Source: Oryzisolibacter sp. LB2S (lineage in GTDB: Bacteria; Pseudomonadota; Gammaproteobacteria; Burkholderiales; Burkholderiaceae_C). From it: a DNA stretch of 64,000 nucleotides. The first letter of the stretch is position 1. Each line of letters begins with the position of its first letter. Both the position numbers and the translations under genes were made by a program. The stretch covers positions 466,001 to 530,000 of the forward strand of contig NZ_CP160388.1 of assembly GCF_040732315.1 (NCBI RefSeq). Direction: 5' to 3'. The notes beneath the pieces were generated by a model that was not told the origin of the DNA, did no database searches, and saw only the letters and a list, made by a program, of their open reading frames with translations. Shown piece by piece: positions 16,819 to 25,356 of this stretch.

Positions 16819-17601
16819 TCACAGCTGCGACAGCTTGGCCAGCATCTGGTCGCTGGTCTGAATGGCCTTGGAGTTCATCTCGTAGGCGCGCTGGGTCTGG
16901 ATCATGGTCACGAGCTCCTCGACCACGTTGACGTTGGAGGTCTCGAGAAAGCCCTGGCGCATGACGCCCAGGCCGTTCGTGCCCGGCTGACCCTGCTGTG
17001 GTGGGCCCGAGGCGGCCGACTCCTTGTACATGTTCTGCCCCACGGGCTGCAGCCCCGCGGGATTGATGAAACTGGACATGGCCAGCTGGCCCAGCTCCAC
17101 CGGTGCGGTGCTGCCCGCGACGACAGCGCTGACTACCCCGGATTCGCTGATGCTGACGCTGCTCGCTCCCTGCGGGACGGTGATGCCGTTGCCCACGGGC
17201 AGGCCGCCTGACGTCACCAGGCGCCCCTGCGAGTCGAGCTGGAACGAGCCGTCGCGCGTGTAGCCAATGGTGCCGTCGGGCAGCTGGATCTCGAAGAAGC
17301 CGTCGCCGTTGATGGCCACGTCCAGGCTGTTGTTCGACTGCTGCAGACTGCCTTGCGTGAAGTTGCGGCTGGTGGCCACGGTGCGCACGCCCAGGCCCAG
17401 GTGCAGGCCCGTGGGCAGCTGGTTCTCCTCGCTGGTCTGGCTGCCGACCTGGCGCAGGTTCTGGTAGATCAGGTCCTCGAACACCGCGTTGTTGCGCTTG
17501 AAGCCGGTGGTGGAGACGTTGGCCAGGTTGTGCGAGATCACGTCCAGTTGGGTCTGCTGGGCGCTCATGCCGGTCTTGGCGATCCACAGGGAATTGATCA
17601 T
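16819..17601 (-). CDS. flgG: Flagellar distal rod protein FlgG
   Basis: A 260-residue rod protein exported by the flagellar type III system. It opens with [40 protein letters not shown] sequence, including the [10 protein letters not shown] rod motif, and ends with [32 protein letters not shown], the C-terminal helix shared by axial proteins. The start has AAGGAG seven bases upstream; a longer frame reads into a repeat and is rejected. A double-hairpin repeat lies just upstream, between flgF and flgG. Confidence 0.97.
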   Translation of the reverse strand: MINSLWIAKTGMSAQQTQLDVISHNLANVSTTGFKRNNAVFEDLIYQNLRQVGSQTSEENQLPTGLHLGLGVRTVATSRNFTQGSLQQSNNSLDVAINGDGFFEIQLPDGTIGYTRDGSFQLDSQGRLVTSGGLPVGNGITVPQGASSVSISESGVVSAVVAGSTAPVELGQLAMSSFINPAGLQPVGQNMYKESAASGPPQQGQPGTNGLGVMRQGFLETSNVNVVEELVTMIQTQRAYEMNSKAIQTSDQMLAKLSQL

Positions 17602-17629
17602 GGGTTTTCTCCTTCGGAAGAAGCTGCTG

Positions 17630-17703
17630 TCATTCCCGCGCAGGCGGGAATCCACAGGCGGCACGACGGGCGCTGGATCCCCGCGTGCGCGGGGATGACG
17701 GGC
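17630..17703. repeat. Double-hairpin repeat with dRS3-like arm (ATTCCC-N8-GGGAAT)
   Basis: ATTCCC-N8-GGGAAT at 17632-17651 is followed by a GGATCCCCGCG/CGCGGGGAT palindrome near 17675-17697. The outer ends GTCATTCCC and GGGGATGAC make the whole unit a larger imperfect inverted repeat, like the REP/MITE units common in beta- and gammaproteobacteria. It lies between flgF and flgG inside the operon. Confidence 0.75.
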
Positions 17704-17718
17704 CAGGGAGGCGGTTGT

Positions 17719-18459
17719 TTAGCCATTCAGGCTCAGCAGCTGTGCTGCCGACTTGTCATCGTTCTCGGCGGTCTGCAGCAGGCGCATCTGCTGCTCGAAC
17801 TGGCGCGCCGCGGCGATCATGCCGACCATGGCCTCCACCGGGTTCACGTTCGAGCCCTCGAGCGCGCCGGCCAGCAGGCGGGCGCCCGGGTCGCTGGCCA
17901 TGGGCTCGCCCGAGGCGGTGCGAAACAGCCCGTCGTCACCGCGCTGCAGCGGGTCGTCCTGCTGGGGCGTGGCCAGTTTCAGCCGGCCCAGGTTCTGCGG
18001 TTGCTGGCCGGGCACCTGGGCGGTGATGGTGCCGTCCGCACCCAGCGTCAGCTCGGCCCCTTGAGGCGCGGTGATGGGTGTGCCGCCGTCCGAGAGCGCG
18101 GGCAGGCCGGTGGGCGTGACGAGCTGGCCCTCGGGCGTGAGCTCGAAGTTGCCGGCGCGCGTGTAGGCCTCTGTGCCGTCCAGCCCCTGCACGGCAAACC
18201 AGGCATTGCCCATGGCCATGGCATCGAGGTTGCGGCCCGTGCGCTGCACCGGGCCGGGGGTCTCGACATGACCCGAGGTGGCCTCGAGCGCGAACACGCG
18301 TGTGGTCGATCCGCTGCCCTGCAGCGGCACGGAGCGGAAGTTGGACATCTCGGCGCGAAAGCCGTTCGTGGAGACGTTGGCCAGGTTGTGCGACAGCACC
18401 GACTGGCGGTGCGCTGCCGCACTCGCGCCGGTCATGCTGGTGTAGATGATGCGGTCCAT
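17719..18459 (-). CDS. flgF: Flagellar proximal rod protein FlgF
   Basis: A 246-residue rod protein. It begins [39 protein letters not shown], with the conserved ANVSTNGFRAE motif, and ends with GSNVNPVEAMVGMIAAARQFEQQMRLLQTAENDDKSAAQLLS, typical for FlgF and distinct from FlgG by its single short central domain and its AAARQFE helix. It starts 25 bases after flgE. Downstream lies the double-hairpin repeat and then flgG. Exported without cleavage by the flagellar type III system. Confidence 0.95.
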   Translation of the reverse strand: MDRIIYTSMTGASAAAHRQSVLSHNLANVSTNGFRAEMSNFRSVPLQGSGSTTRVFALEATSGHVETPGPVQRTGRNLDAMAMGNAWFAVQGLDGTEAYTRAGNFELTPEGQLVTPTGLPALSDGGTPITAPQGAELTLGADGTITAQVPGQQPQNLGRLKLATPQQDDPLQRGDDGLFRTASGEPMASDPGARLLAGALEGSNVNPVEAMVGMIAAARQFEQQMRLLQTAENDDKSAAQLLSLNG

Positions 18460-18484
18460 GGCGTGGCCTCTGCGTCAGCGGGTG

Positions 18485-19648
18485 TCAGCGCAGGTTGACG
18501 AGGGTGGACATGACCTGGTCCTGCGTCTTGATGGTTTGCGCGTTGGCCTGGTAGGCGCGCTGCGCGGTCATCATGTTCACGAGCTCGGCCGTCAGGTCCA
18601 CGTTGGAGTCCTCCAGCGCGCCCGAGCGCAGCGCGCCGAGGTTGCCGCTGCCGGGCTGGCCAGGGACGGCAGGGCCAGACTCGATGGTCGCCGCCCAGTT
18701 GTTGTTGCCTATGGGCGCGAGCCCCTGGGTGTTGCGAAAATTCGCCAGTGCCAGTGATCCTTCCGATCTGGTCACGCCGTTGGAGTAGCGGGCCATGATC
18801 CGTCCGTCGTCACCGATGTTGATGCCGGTGAGGCTGCCTGCGGTGTAGCCCGTTTGCGTCAGATCGGTGACGGCAAACTTCGCGCCGTATTGCGTTGCGC
18901 GGCTGAAATCAACACTGGTTGAAAAGGCGGTCGAAGCCGGCGGGCTGGGAATGTTGAGCGTTCCTGTGGCTCCGGCCGTGATGGAGCCGCTGCTGGGATC
19001 GAAGCTCAGGGGCGGCAGAGTGATCGGGGCGCCCCCTGCCACCGCTGCTGTGGCGCTCCAGGCATTGGGGCCGGTGTTGGTGAATTCGAAGTCCACCGTG
19101 ATGGGCTTCCCAAGATCGTCAAAGACCTGAATGGATGTTCCGTACATGGTGCCCACCGTCGCGCGAGCGTCAAGATTGAATTCGGCGGAAACACTGCCGG
19201 TCTTCTGCGGAGCGATGTACGCCCCCGTCGGAAACACGATGGGAGCCAACGTGGTGCTGCCGGCTGGGTAGCCCATCAATTTTTCACCGCTGTTGGTGAC
19301 CAGGTTGCCAAGATCGTCCAACTTGAAGTTGCCGGCGCGGGTGTACGTGTGTGGAGAGCCGTTGCTTGGCTGAAGGATGAAGAACCCATTGCCATTGATG
19401 GCCACGTCGAGGTTGTTGCCCGTGACGGTGATGTTGCCCTGCGTGAACTGCTGCGCCACGGCGCCCACCTGCACGCCAATGCCGGCGTTGGTGCCGCCCG
19501 AGGTGCCGATGGCAGATGCCACCATGTCGGCGAACTCGGTGCGCGATGCCTTGAAACCCACCGTGCCCGAGTTGGCGATGTTGTGGCCGATGACGTCCAG
19601 GTTTTTCGACGATGCATTCAGGCCCGAGAGGCCTTGTTGGAAACCCAT
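18485..19648 (-). CDS. flgE: Flagellar hook protein FlgE
   Basis: A 387-residue hook subunit. The N-terminus MGFQQGLSGLNASSKNLDVIGHNIANSGTVGFKASRTEF and the C-terminus LEDSNVDLTAELVNMMTAQRAYQANAQTIKTQDQVMSTLVNLR are the conserved D0 helices of hook proteins; the beta-rich domains between are variable, and the length is close to that of the enteric protein (about 400). It follows flgD, the hook cap, by 33 bases, as in enteric flg operons. Confidence 0.96.
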   Translation of the reverse strand: MGFQQGLSGLNASSKNLDVIGHNIANSGTVGFKASRTEFADMVASAIGTSGGTNAGIGVQVGAVAQQFTQGNITVTGNNLDVAINGNGFFILQPSNGSPHTYTRAGNFKLDDLGNLVTNSGEKLMGYPAGSTTLAPIVFPTGAYIAPQKTGSVSAEFNLDARATVGTMYGTSIQVFDDLGKPITVDFEFTNTGPNAWSATAAVAGGAPITLPPLSFDPSSGSITAGATGTLNIPSPPASTAFSTSVDFSRATQYGAKFAVTDLTQTGYTAGSLTGINIGDDGRIMARYSNGVTRSEGSLALANFRNTQGLAPIGNNNWAATIESGPAVPGQPGSGNLGALRSGALEDSNVDLTAELVNMMTAQRAYQANAQTIKTQDQVMSTLVNLR

Positions 19649-19681
19649 GGTGTTCTCCCTGTCGGTTGTTGGTGTGCGTGA

Positions 19682-20344
19682 TCAGAGCACGCCCAGGACC
19701 TTGGCGTAGTTGACGGTGTTGCCGTTGTCCAGCGTCAGCGTCAGGGCTCCCGCATTGGAGCCCGTGGCCATGACCTTTGACTGCGCGAGTGTGGTGGCCT
19801 GGACGGCGCTTTCTCCGTTCGTGGCCGTCACGCGAAAGCGCAGGTCACTCGCGTTGCCGCTGTACTTGCCCGCATCCCAGTCGAAGCTGTGGCGGCCACC
19901 CTCCAGTGCACCCATGTCCATGGTGTCGACCACCACGCCGCCGGGCGTGACGATCTCCACCTTCACGCCGGTGGCGGCACCGGCCAGGTTGAAGAGGCCC
20001 TTGCCAGCGTCGTCGGTGAAGGTCAGGTTGTTGCCCTCGGAGAGCACCGAGCGCCCGATCAGAGAGATGCCCTGGATCTGCTGCATGGTGCTGAACTGCT
20101 CGGCCATGGTCTGCATGGTCAGGTTCAGCGTCTGCAGGCCCGTCACGGTGTTGATCTGGGCCATCTGCGTCGTCATCTGTGCGTTGTCCAGCGGATTCAT
20201 CGGATCCTGGTTGTTGAGCTGGGCGACGAGCAGCTTCAGAAACCGGTCCTGCATCGCGGCCGGGTCGGTGGATGAGTCGCGCCTTGTCGAGGTGGTGGTG
20301 GCGCCGGCATCCAGGGCGCTGGTGTCTATGGGAGAAATAAACAT
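19682..20344 (-). CDS. flgD: Flagellar hook-capping protein FlgD
   Basis: A 220-residue hook scaffold. The start MFISPIDTSALDAG has GGAGAG eight bases upstream; a much longer frame extends backwards through flgC and flgB and is rejected. The N-terminal part carries DRFLKLLVAQLNNQDPMNPLDNAQMTTQMAQINTVTG, the conserved FlgD segment, and the rest is the Ig-like/tudor-like pair (GRSVLSEGNNL, TPGGVVVDTMDMGALEGGRHSFDWDG-like). It caps the growing hook and is lost when the hook is complete. Confidence 0.96.
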   Translation of the reverse strand: MFISPIDTSALDAGATTTSTRRDSSTDPAAMQDRFLKLLVAQLNNQDPMNPLDNAQMTTQMAQINTVTGLQTLNLTMQTMAEQFSTMQQIQGISLIGRSVLSEGNNLTFTDDAGKGLFNLAGAATGVKVEIVTPGGVVVDTMDMGALEGGRHSFDWDAGKYSGNASDLRFRVTATNGESAVQATTLAQSKVMATGSNAGALTLTLDNGNTVNYAKVLGVL

Positions 20345-20361
20345 GCGAGGCTCTCCGTGGC

Positions 20362-20766
20362 TTACTGGCCCATCTGCAGGGTCTTGAGCAGCAGCGACTT
20401 GGCCGTGTTCATGACCTCCACGTTGTTCTGGTACGAGCGCGAGGCCGAGATCATGTTGACCATCTCCTCCACCGCGTTCACGTTGGCGTGCGTCACATAG
20501 CCCTCGGCGTCGGCCACGGGGTTGGCCGGGTCGTGCACGCGCCGGCCCGGTGCATCGCTCTCCTGGATGGTGGAGACGCGCACGCCGGCGGCGCCGTCCG
20601 GGCCCATGGGTGTGGTCTGGAACACCACCTGGCGCGCCCTGTAGGCCTGGCCGTCGGGGCCGGCCACGGCGTCCACGTTGGCCAGGTTGCTGGCGACGAC
20701 GTTCAGGCGCTGCGACTGCGCGCTGATGGCGCTGCCCGAGACGTTGAAGATGGAGAACATGGACAT
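20362..20766 (-). CDS. flgC: Flagellar proximal rod protein FlgC
   Basis: A 134-residue rod subunit. It starts MSMFSIFNVSGSAISAQSQRLNVVASNLANVDAVAGPDGQ-like, with the ASNLAN rod motif, then YRARQVVFQT, and ends with NVNAVEEMVNMISASRSYQNNVEVMNTAKSLLLKTLQMGQ. Length and motifs match FlgC. It lies between flgB (15-base gap) and flgD (17-base gap), so translation is closely coupled. Confidence 0.96.
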   Translation of the reverse strand: MSMFSIFNVSGSAISAQSQRLNVVASNLANVDAVAGPDGQAYRARQVVFQTTPMGPDGAAGVRVSTIQESDAPGRRVHDPANPVADAEGYVTHANVNAVEEMVNMISASRSYQNNVEVMNTAKSLLLKTLQMGQ

Positions 20767-20781
20767 GGTCTGGGTTCCTGG

Positions 20782-21198
20782 TTACTGGCCCTGGATGGCG
20801 CTGAGCATGGTCTTGGCGTTGCCGTTGATGAAGCGCAGCGTGGCCTCGTAGCGCACGGCGTTGTCCACGAAGGCGGCGCGCTCGCGGTCCATGTCCACGC
20901 TGTTGTTGTCCAGGCTGGGCTGGGTCTGCAGGCCGTAGCCGAGCCGGCTGTCCGAGCTGCCGCCGGTCGCGGCCGGCAGGGGGATATGGCGCGCATCGCT
21001 CGTGCTCTGCTGGCGCATGCCGGTCGGGGACTGCATGCCCTGCGCGGCGCGCATGGCGTCCGCAAACCTGACATCGCGCGCCACATAGCCCGGCGTGTCT
21101 GCGTTGGCGATGTTGCTCGCGATGACGCGCTGGCGCTCGGCACGCAGCAGCAGCGCGTTGCCGTGAAAATCCAGTCGCTGGGTCAGTTTGTCGAGCAT
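20782..21198 (-). CDS. flgB: Flagellar proximal rod protein FlgB
   Basis: A 138-residue rod subunit and first gene of the flgBCDEFGHIJKL operon. It starts MLDKLTQRLDFHGNALLLRAERQRVIASNIANADTPGYVARD-like, with the ANADTPGYKA-type rod motif, and ends in an AFVDNAVRYEATLRFINGNAKTMLSAIQGQ helix. The ATG is chosen because the longer frame runs into the promoter region. A FlhDC-like box and a GATAAT -10 hexamer lie upstream, facing flgA. Confidence 0.96.
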   Translation of the reverse strand: MLDKLTQRLDFHGNALLLRAERQRVIASNIANADTPGYVARDVRFADAMRAAQGMQSPTGMRQQSTSDARHIPLPAATGGSSDSRLGYGLQTQPSLDNNSVDMDRERAAFVDNAVRYEATLRFINGNAKTMLSAIQGQ

Positions 21199-21238
21199 GG
21201 TGGCCTGCCTTGAGGTGAGCGGTTGGTGGCGTGCGTCG

Positions 21239-21331
21239 ATTATCAAAACGGCCCACATGCGCGAAGGCGCGAAGAACGCTGGGTTTGAGGCGTTGTTCGG
21301 GCGTTCCCCGGCCCGCACCGCGCCCTACATT
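21239..21331. promoter_or_regulatory. Divergent flgA/flgB promoter with FlhD4C2-like box
   Basis: A FlhDC-type box lies at 21264-21305: AAGGC-N2-GAAGAACG-N12-CGTTGTTC-N2-GCGTT, agreeing with the enteric consensus at 21 of 26 defined positions by hand count. A GATAAT -10 for flgB (21239-21244, minus strand) lies 19 bases to one side, and TACATT for flgA (21326-21331, plus strand) lies 20 bases to the other, giving a symmetrical divergent class II promoter. Confidence 0.55.
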
Positions 21332-21396
21332 GACGGCTCAAGAATGGCGCCCCTGGCCGGCCATGCGGCGGGCGCCCCTGCTGCCGGAGATCTGCC

Positions 21397-22134
21397 ATGC
21401 CGTCCTGTTCGTCCCATCACCCGCGTCGTGGCGCCTTGCTGCGCTGCCTGGCCGTCGTTGCCGGCCTGTGCCTATCCATGTCGGCCCGGGCCGACCAGAC
21501 GCCCGAGCTCGGCGCCATCACCCAGCGCTGGCTCGACGAGGCGCTGGCGCAGCCAGCCACGGGCGGCACCCTGCCGCTGCGCATGGAGGTGAGCGTGGGC
21601 CAACTCGATCCGCGCCTGCGCCTTGCGCCCTGCGCGCGGGTCGAGCCCTATCTGCCCGCCGGCGCGCGCCTGTGGGGGCGCACGCGCCTGGGGCTGCGCT
21701 GTGTCGACGGTGGCGTGCGCTGGAACGTGTTTCTGCCCATCACCGTCAAGGCCTACGGACCTGCGTGGGTGCTGGCCGGCAATGTGGCCACGGGCACCGT
21801 GCTGACGCAGCACGATGCCATGGAGTCCGAGGTGGACTGGGCCGCGGAGCGCGCCGCCATCGTCGCCAACCCCGAGGCCTGGGTCGGACAGATCGCCGCG
21901 CGCCCGCTGCTTGCCGGTCAGGCGCTGCGCCAGGACATGGTGCGCGCGCCCGATTTGTTCAAGTCAGGCGCACAGGTGCGCGTGGTGGCTCAAGGGCAGG
22001 GGTACGCGGTCACAGCGGTGGGCCGGGCCCTCAGTGCCGGCAGCGAGGGGCAGAATATTCGTGTCCGCATGGCGAATGGCAGGCTAGTAAGCGGCATTGT
22101 TCTATCCGACGGGACGATAGAGGCGGCTTTGTGA
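21397..22134 (+). CDS. flgA: Flagellar P-ring assembly chaperone FlgA
   Basis: A 245-residue periplasmic chaperone for FlgI. A Sec signal peptide covers about residues 1-32 (basic start, LLRCLAVVAGLCLSMSARA, cleavage before DQTPEL). The mature protein has an N-terminal domain with two conserved cysteines (LAPCARVEPYLP, LGLRCVDGGVRWNVFLPI) and a C-terminal SAF domain (VLAGNVATGTVLTQHDAMESEVDW, VRMANGRLVSGIV). It starts the plus-strand group flgA-flgM-flgN, opposite flgB. Confidence 0.95.
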   Translation: MPSCSSHHPRRGALLRCLAVVAGLCLSMSARADQTPELGAITQRWLDEALAQPATGGTLPLRMEVSVGQLDPRLRLAPCARVEPYLPAGARLWGRTRLGLRCVDGGVRWNVFLPITVKAYGPAWVLAGNVATGTVLTQHDAMESEVDWAAERAAIVANPEAWVGQIAARPLLAGQALRQDMVRAPDLFKSGAQVRVVAQGQGYAVTAVGRALSAGSEGQNIRVRMANGRLVSGIVLSDGTIEAAL

Positions 22135-22156
22135 GTGCTTGCCCTCAATAAACCGC

Positions 22157-22183
22157 TAAAGTCCCCGATCCACTGACCGAAAA
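22157..22183 (+). promoter_or_regulatory. Sigma-28 (FliA) promoter of flgM
   Basis: TAAAGTCC (22157-22164), an 11-base spacer, and ACCGAAAA (22176-22183) match the enteric sigma-28 consensus TAAAGTTT-N11-GCCGATAA at 12 of 16 positions. It lies 44 bases before the flgM ATG, as expected for a late promoter driving the anti-sigma factor. Confidence 0.8.
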
Positions 22184-22227
22184 CATGGCTACCGGCCCTG
22201 CGGTCCAGCGGGGGAGTGGAGAGTGTG

Positions 22228-22548
22228 ATGAAGATAGGCAACAACCCGGATAGCGCGAATCTCGTGTCCCAGGCCGCCGCCAGGCAGCAGGCCAGGGCGG
22301 CTGCGCCCGCGCCGGCCGCCGAGGCCGCAGCGCAGACTGCGTCGCGTGCCACGGCGGGAGTGCCTGTCACGCTGTCGTCGGCGGCGCGCGGCGTCGAGGC
22401 CGGCCGCAGCACCGCGGACTTCGATGCCGGCAAGGTCAGGGCCGTCAAGGCCGCTATCGAAAACGGTACCTTCAAGGTCGACGCCGAGGCCGTGGCCGAC
22501 AAGCTGCTGGCCAACGCGCAGGAAGTCCTGTCGCACACCCGCGGCTGA
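22228..22548 (+). CDS. flgM: Anti-sigma-28 factor FlgM
   Basis: A 106-residue protein that binds FliA and is exported when the hook is finished. It starts MKIGNNPDSANLVSQAAARQQ, has an Ala-rich linker, and ends in the FliA-binding region VTLSSAARGVEAGRSTADFDAGKVRAVKAAIENGTFKVDAEAVADKLLANAQEVL, where the KVRAVKAAIENGTFKVDAE phrase is the family signature. The ATG at 22228 with GGAGAG six bases upstream is preferred to a GTG four codons earlier. A sigma-28 promoter precedes it. Confidence 0.95.
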   Translation: MKIGNNPDSANLVSQAAARQQARAAAPAPAAEAAAQTASRATAGVPVTLSSAARGVEAGRSTADFDAGKVRAVKAAIENGTFKVDAEAVADKLLANAQEVLSHTRG

Positions 22549-22576
22549 TTCATTGCCTCCAGGCGAGGAGACCTGC

Positions 22577-22915
22577 ATGTCATTGGACGACACCCTCTCC
22601 CACATCGATGCGCAGCTGCAGGAGATGCAGGCTGCGCTTCTGTCCCTGGATCCTCAACTGCTGGAGCAGGCCGCCATTCAGCTGCGCGAGGCGGTGCTTG
22701 GGCTCGCCCAGGCCATGGGCCCCGGCGTGCCCGAGGACATGACCGAACGCGTGCTGGCCACCGCCACGCAGCTGAACCTGGTGCGCAACCAGCTGGCGCG
22801 CGTGCAGGCGCTGACCGAGCGGCAGGCGGCCTCGCTGCTGCCGCCGGTGCAGGGCGTGACCTATGGCCCCGCCGGCGGAGCGCAGAGGGCGCGCTTGCAT
22901 CGCGCGCCAAGGTAG
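22577..22915 (+). CDS. flgN: Flagellar chaperone FlgN
   Basis: A 112-residue helical cytoplasmic chaperone that delivers FlgK and FlgL to the export gate. The protein is rich in Gln and Leu heptads (HIDAQLQEMQAALLSLDPQLLEQAA, NLVRNQLARVQALTERQAASLLP) and is recognised mainly by size, helical character and its place 28 bases after flgM, as in other Burkholderiales. The ATG follows a GAGGAGACC ribosome site. It ends 11 bases before the stop of the convergent TPR gene. Confidence 0.85.
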   Translation: MSLDDTLSHIDAQLQEMQAALLSLDPQLLEQAAIQLREAVLGLAQAMGPGVPEDMTERVLATATQLNLVRNQLARVQALTERQAASLLPPVQGVTYGPAGGAQRARLHRAPR

Positions 22916-22926
22916 TCCTGCCTGTC

Positions 22927-24303
22927 TCACGGCGCTTGCATCGCTCCCGCCTGTGCGATGGCGGGCAGCACATGCCCAATGGGTGGGGTGCGTTCCCTGC
23001 CGGTCGCGGATGTCGGGCGATAGTGTCTTGCCACACGGGCAGGCCGTCGCGCGCCCTCGACCGCCGCGACCAGCGTGAGCGGCAGAACGTCGCGCTGTGC
23101 GTGGCTGCCGCCGAGCCGGTGCGCCACTGGGGACAGGCTGGCCAGCAGCGCAATCGCCACCATCAGGTCGCCACGCACGAAGGCGCGCAGCGCGCGCACG
23201 GCGGGCAGGCCGAGTTCGCGCGTCGTCTCGCCATGGCGCGTGGGCCGCGCGGCGCTGCGCAGCAGCGCCTGCTCGAGTCGTTCGGCGCGGCCGCCGTCGT
23301 CGGCCATGGCGAACGCGAGCATGGCGTGCACGTCGGCGAAGCTGCAGGTCCCGTCCTCGATGTGCGGCTCCCAGGCCAGGGCGAGATCGGTGGCGCGCCC
23401 GCCGACATCGGCATCGCGCGCCTGCAGCCGGATGCGCCAGAGCAGCGACGTGGCATCGATCAGGTCCGACAGCGCCGGGGAAAGCCGAGGGTGGGGCGCC
23501 TGTCGATCGTAGATCGCGAGTGCGCACGCCGCGTCGCCGCATGCCAGGTGGAACAGAGCCGTGTGCCACCAGCCATGCGTGGCGAAGGTGGTGCCATCGG
23601 ACCAGGCCGCGGCATGCGCATGCATCCATCGCAGGCCCTCGTCGGGCCGCTCGGACATTTCGAAGACATGGGCCATCGCATGGTGCGCGCGCGCATCGAG
23701 GGCGTCCAGCTCCAGGGCGCGCTGCGCCGCATCCTCGGCGCGCGCCAGGTCGCCGGTCTCGACCAGGGCAAAGGCATGCATGGCCAGCGCCGAGCCATAC
23801 CCCGGCATGCCGGGGGAAAGGCGCCGCAGCGTGGCCCCCACGCGCGCGCCCATGCGCACCGTGTCGCCCGTGAGGTAGTCGATCGATTGCGCCACCTGCA
23901 GCGCGAGAAGGTCATGGGGCCGCGCGTCCAGCAGTCGGTCGAGGCAGGCGCGCATGCGCCCGAGGTCGTCGTCGAGCGCGGCGCCGATGGCGGTCAGGTG
24001 GAGCCGCTCAAACCGGTCGGCGGGCAGGCCGCGCGCCGCATCCAGGACGGTCCGCGCCGCGCGATGCTGCCGCGGATCGCGGCTGCACAGCAGCAGGTAG
24101 GCGCGCAGCGCATGGGCCATGACGAAGGCCGGCGCGGCGTGCAGCGCGTCGTCCAGCCATGCGTCGGCGCCCATGCGCCAGCTGCGTGCGGCGCACAGTG
24201 CCCGCTCGTAGGCGTGCGCGGCGCCGGTCGTGGCGCCGCTCAGCGCAATGCCGCGTGCGTCGTGGGGACGCCGACCGGGCGGGCTGCGGTGCATGGCAGG
24301 CAT
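22927..24303 (-). CDS. TTC38-like tetratricopeptide repeat protein
   Basis: About 458 residues made of helical TPR-like repeats, matching the tetratricopeptide repeat 38 family: an AYERALCAARSWRMGADAWLDDALHAAPAFVMAHALRAYLLL opening, RAHHAMAHVFEMSERPDEGLRWMHAHAAAW with a conserved ATHGWWHTALFHLACGD segment, and a DLIDATSLLWRIRLQ helix. It has no signal peptide. The role of this family in bacteria is unknown. The ATG at 24303 has AAAGG upstream; a GTG at 24393 is the alternative, giving 488 residues. It lies just downstream of a methyltransferase and is probably co-transcribed with it. It breaks the flagellar gene order. Confidence 0.75.
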   Translation of the reverse strand: MPAMHRSPPGRRPHDARGIALSGATTGAAHAYERALCAARSWRMGADAWLDDALHAAPAFVMAHALRAYLLLCSRDPRQHRAARTVLDAARGLPADRFERLHLTAIGAALDDDLGRMRACLDRLLDARPHDLLALQVAQSIDYLTGDTVRMGARVGATLRRLSPGMPGYGSALAMHAFALVETGDLARAEDAAQRALELDALDARAHHAMAHVFEMSERPDEGLRWMHAHAAAWSDGTTFATHGWWHTALFHLACGDAACALAIYDRQAPHPRLSPALSDLIDATSLLWRIRLQARDADVGGRATDLALAWEPHIEDGTCSFADVHAMLAFAMADDGGRAERLEQALLRSAARPTRHGETTRELGLPAVRALRAFVRGDLMVAIALLASLSPVAHRLGGSHAQRDVLPLTLVAAVEGARRPARVARHYRPTSATGRERTPPIGHVLPAIAQAGAMQAP

Positions 24304-24394
24304 CGTGAACCTTTGCGGAGAAAGGGGTGGTGCACCCGGTGGGCTGGGGCCGTCGGCTTGCGCCTTGCGGCCCCGATGGCCGTGCGCCATCACG

Positions 24395-25216
24395 TCATGC
24401 CACCGTGATCACGACCTCGGCGTACTCGCCTGGCACCACGAGGCCATGGCCACGGCCTATGTCCAGCTCGTTCAGCAGCGACAGGATGTCGCGCTCGAGC
24501 GCGGCCTGGCCGGTCGCGTCCAGTGCGGCGAAGGCCTTGTGCGTGGGGCCGTAGTAGTCGCGAAAGACCTGCACGAAATGCTCGGCCGAGCGATAACGGA
24601 AGTTGAACAGCCGGTGCTGCACGCGCAGGTCGCGGGCGTGCGGCCCGAACAGCGAGACGAGATGCTCCTCGCTGCCCCACAGCGCCGGTGACTTCACGCC
24701 GGCAGGCGGTGCCACATGGGCGCCTATGGTCTTGAACAGGCGGCCGATGAAGCCGGGCGGCGTCCAGTTGGCCAGGGCGATGCGGCCGCCCGGGCGCACC
24801 ACGCGCAGCATCTCGCGCGCCGCGGTGGCCTGGTCGGGCGCAAACATCACGCCGAAGGTGGACATCACGACATCGAAGCTCGCCGCCTCGAAGGGCAGGG
24901 CCTCGGCATCGGCGGTCAGGAAGCGGACCTCGAGCCCATCGGCCTCGGCGCGGCGCCGGCCCCGCTCGAGCAGGGCGGCAACATAGTCGGTGGAGGTCAC
25001 GCGGGCGTAGCGGCGTGCCGCGGCCAGGGTGGCGTTGCCGTTGCCCGCTGCGACGTCGAGCACCTGCTCGCCCGCACGTATGTCGGCGGCCTCGGCGAGG
25101 CTCTCGCCGACGATCTGCAGGGTGGTGCCGACGATGGCGTAATCACCGCTGGCCCAGGTGGCTTGCTGACGCTGCTTGATGGCCGCAAAATCCGGCGCTG
25201 TCGAGGTGGTGGTCAT
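24395..25216 (-). CDS. Class I SAM-dependent methyltransferase
   Basis: A 273-residue cytoplasmic methyltransferase. Motif I VLDVAAGNGNATLAAA near 53-68 binds SAM, with VTSTDYVAALLERGRRRAE as the acidic strand end, FLTADAEALPFEAASFDVVMSTFGVMFAPD, and EMLRVVRPGGRIALANWTPPGFIG, the layout of UbiE/Coq5-like and small-molecule methyltransferases. The substrate is unknown. It starts at MTTTSTAPDF, 140 bases from a divergent AraC-type regulator, which may control it, and the TPR gene follows after 91 bases. Confidence 0.85.
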   Translation of the reverse strand: MTTTSTAPDFAAIKQRQQATWASGDYAIVGTTLQIVGESLAEAADIRAGEQVLDVAAGNGNATLAAARRYARVTSTDYVAALLERGRRRAEADGLEVRFLTADAEALPFEAASFDVVMSTFGVMFAPDQATAAREMLRVVRPGGRIALANWTPPGFIGRLFKTIGAHVAPPAGVKSPALWGSEEHLVSLFGPHARDLRVQHRLFNFRYRSAEHFVQVFRDYYGPTHKAFAALDATGQAALERDILSLLNELDIGRGHGLVVPGEYAEVVITVA

Positions 25217-25356
25217 GGTGTCTGTATCCCTTGGCTGGTTGAGGTGCCGACACATCGTTGGTCGGTGAGCCGATGATTCGCTTGTGCGGCCTTTGACGCT
25301 TCACCCTGCGTCCTGACTCTTTGCTCCAGCGTCCACCAATGCGCCGAGGTGTTGCG

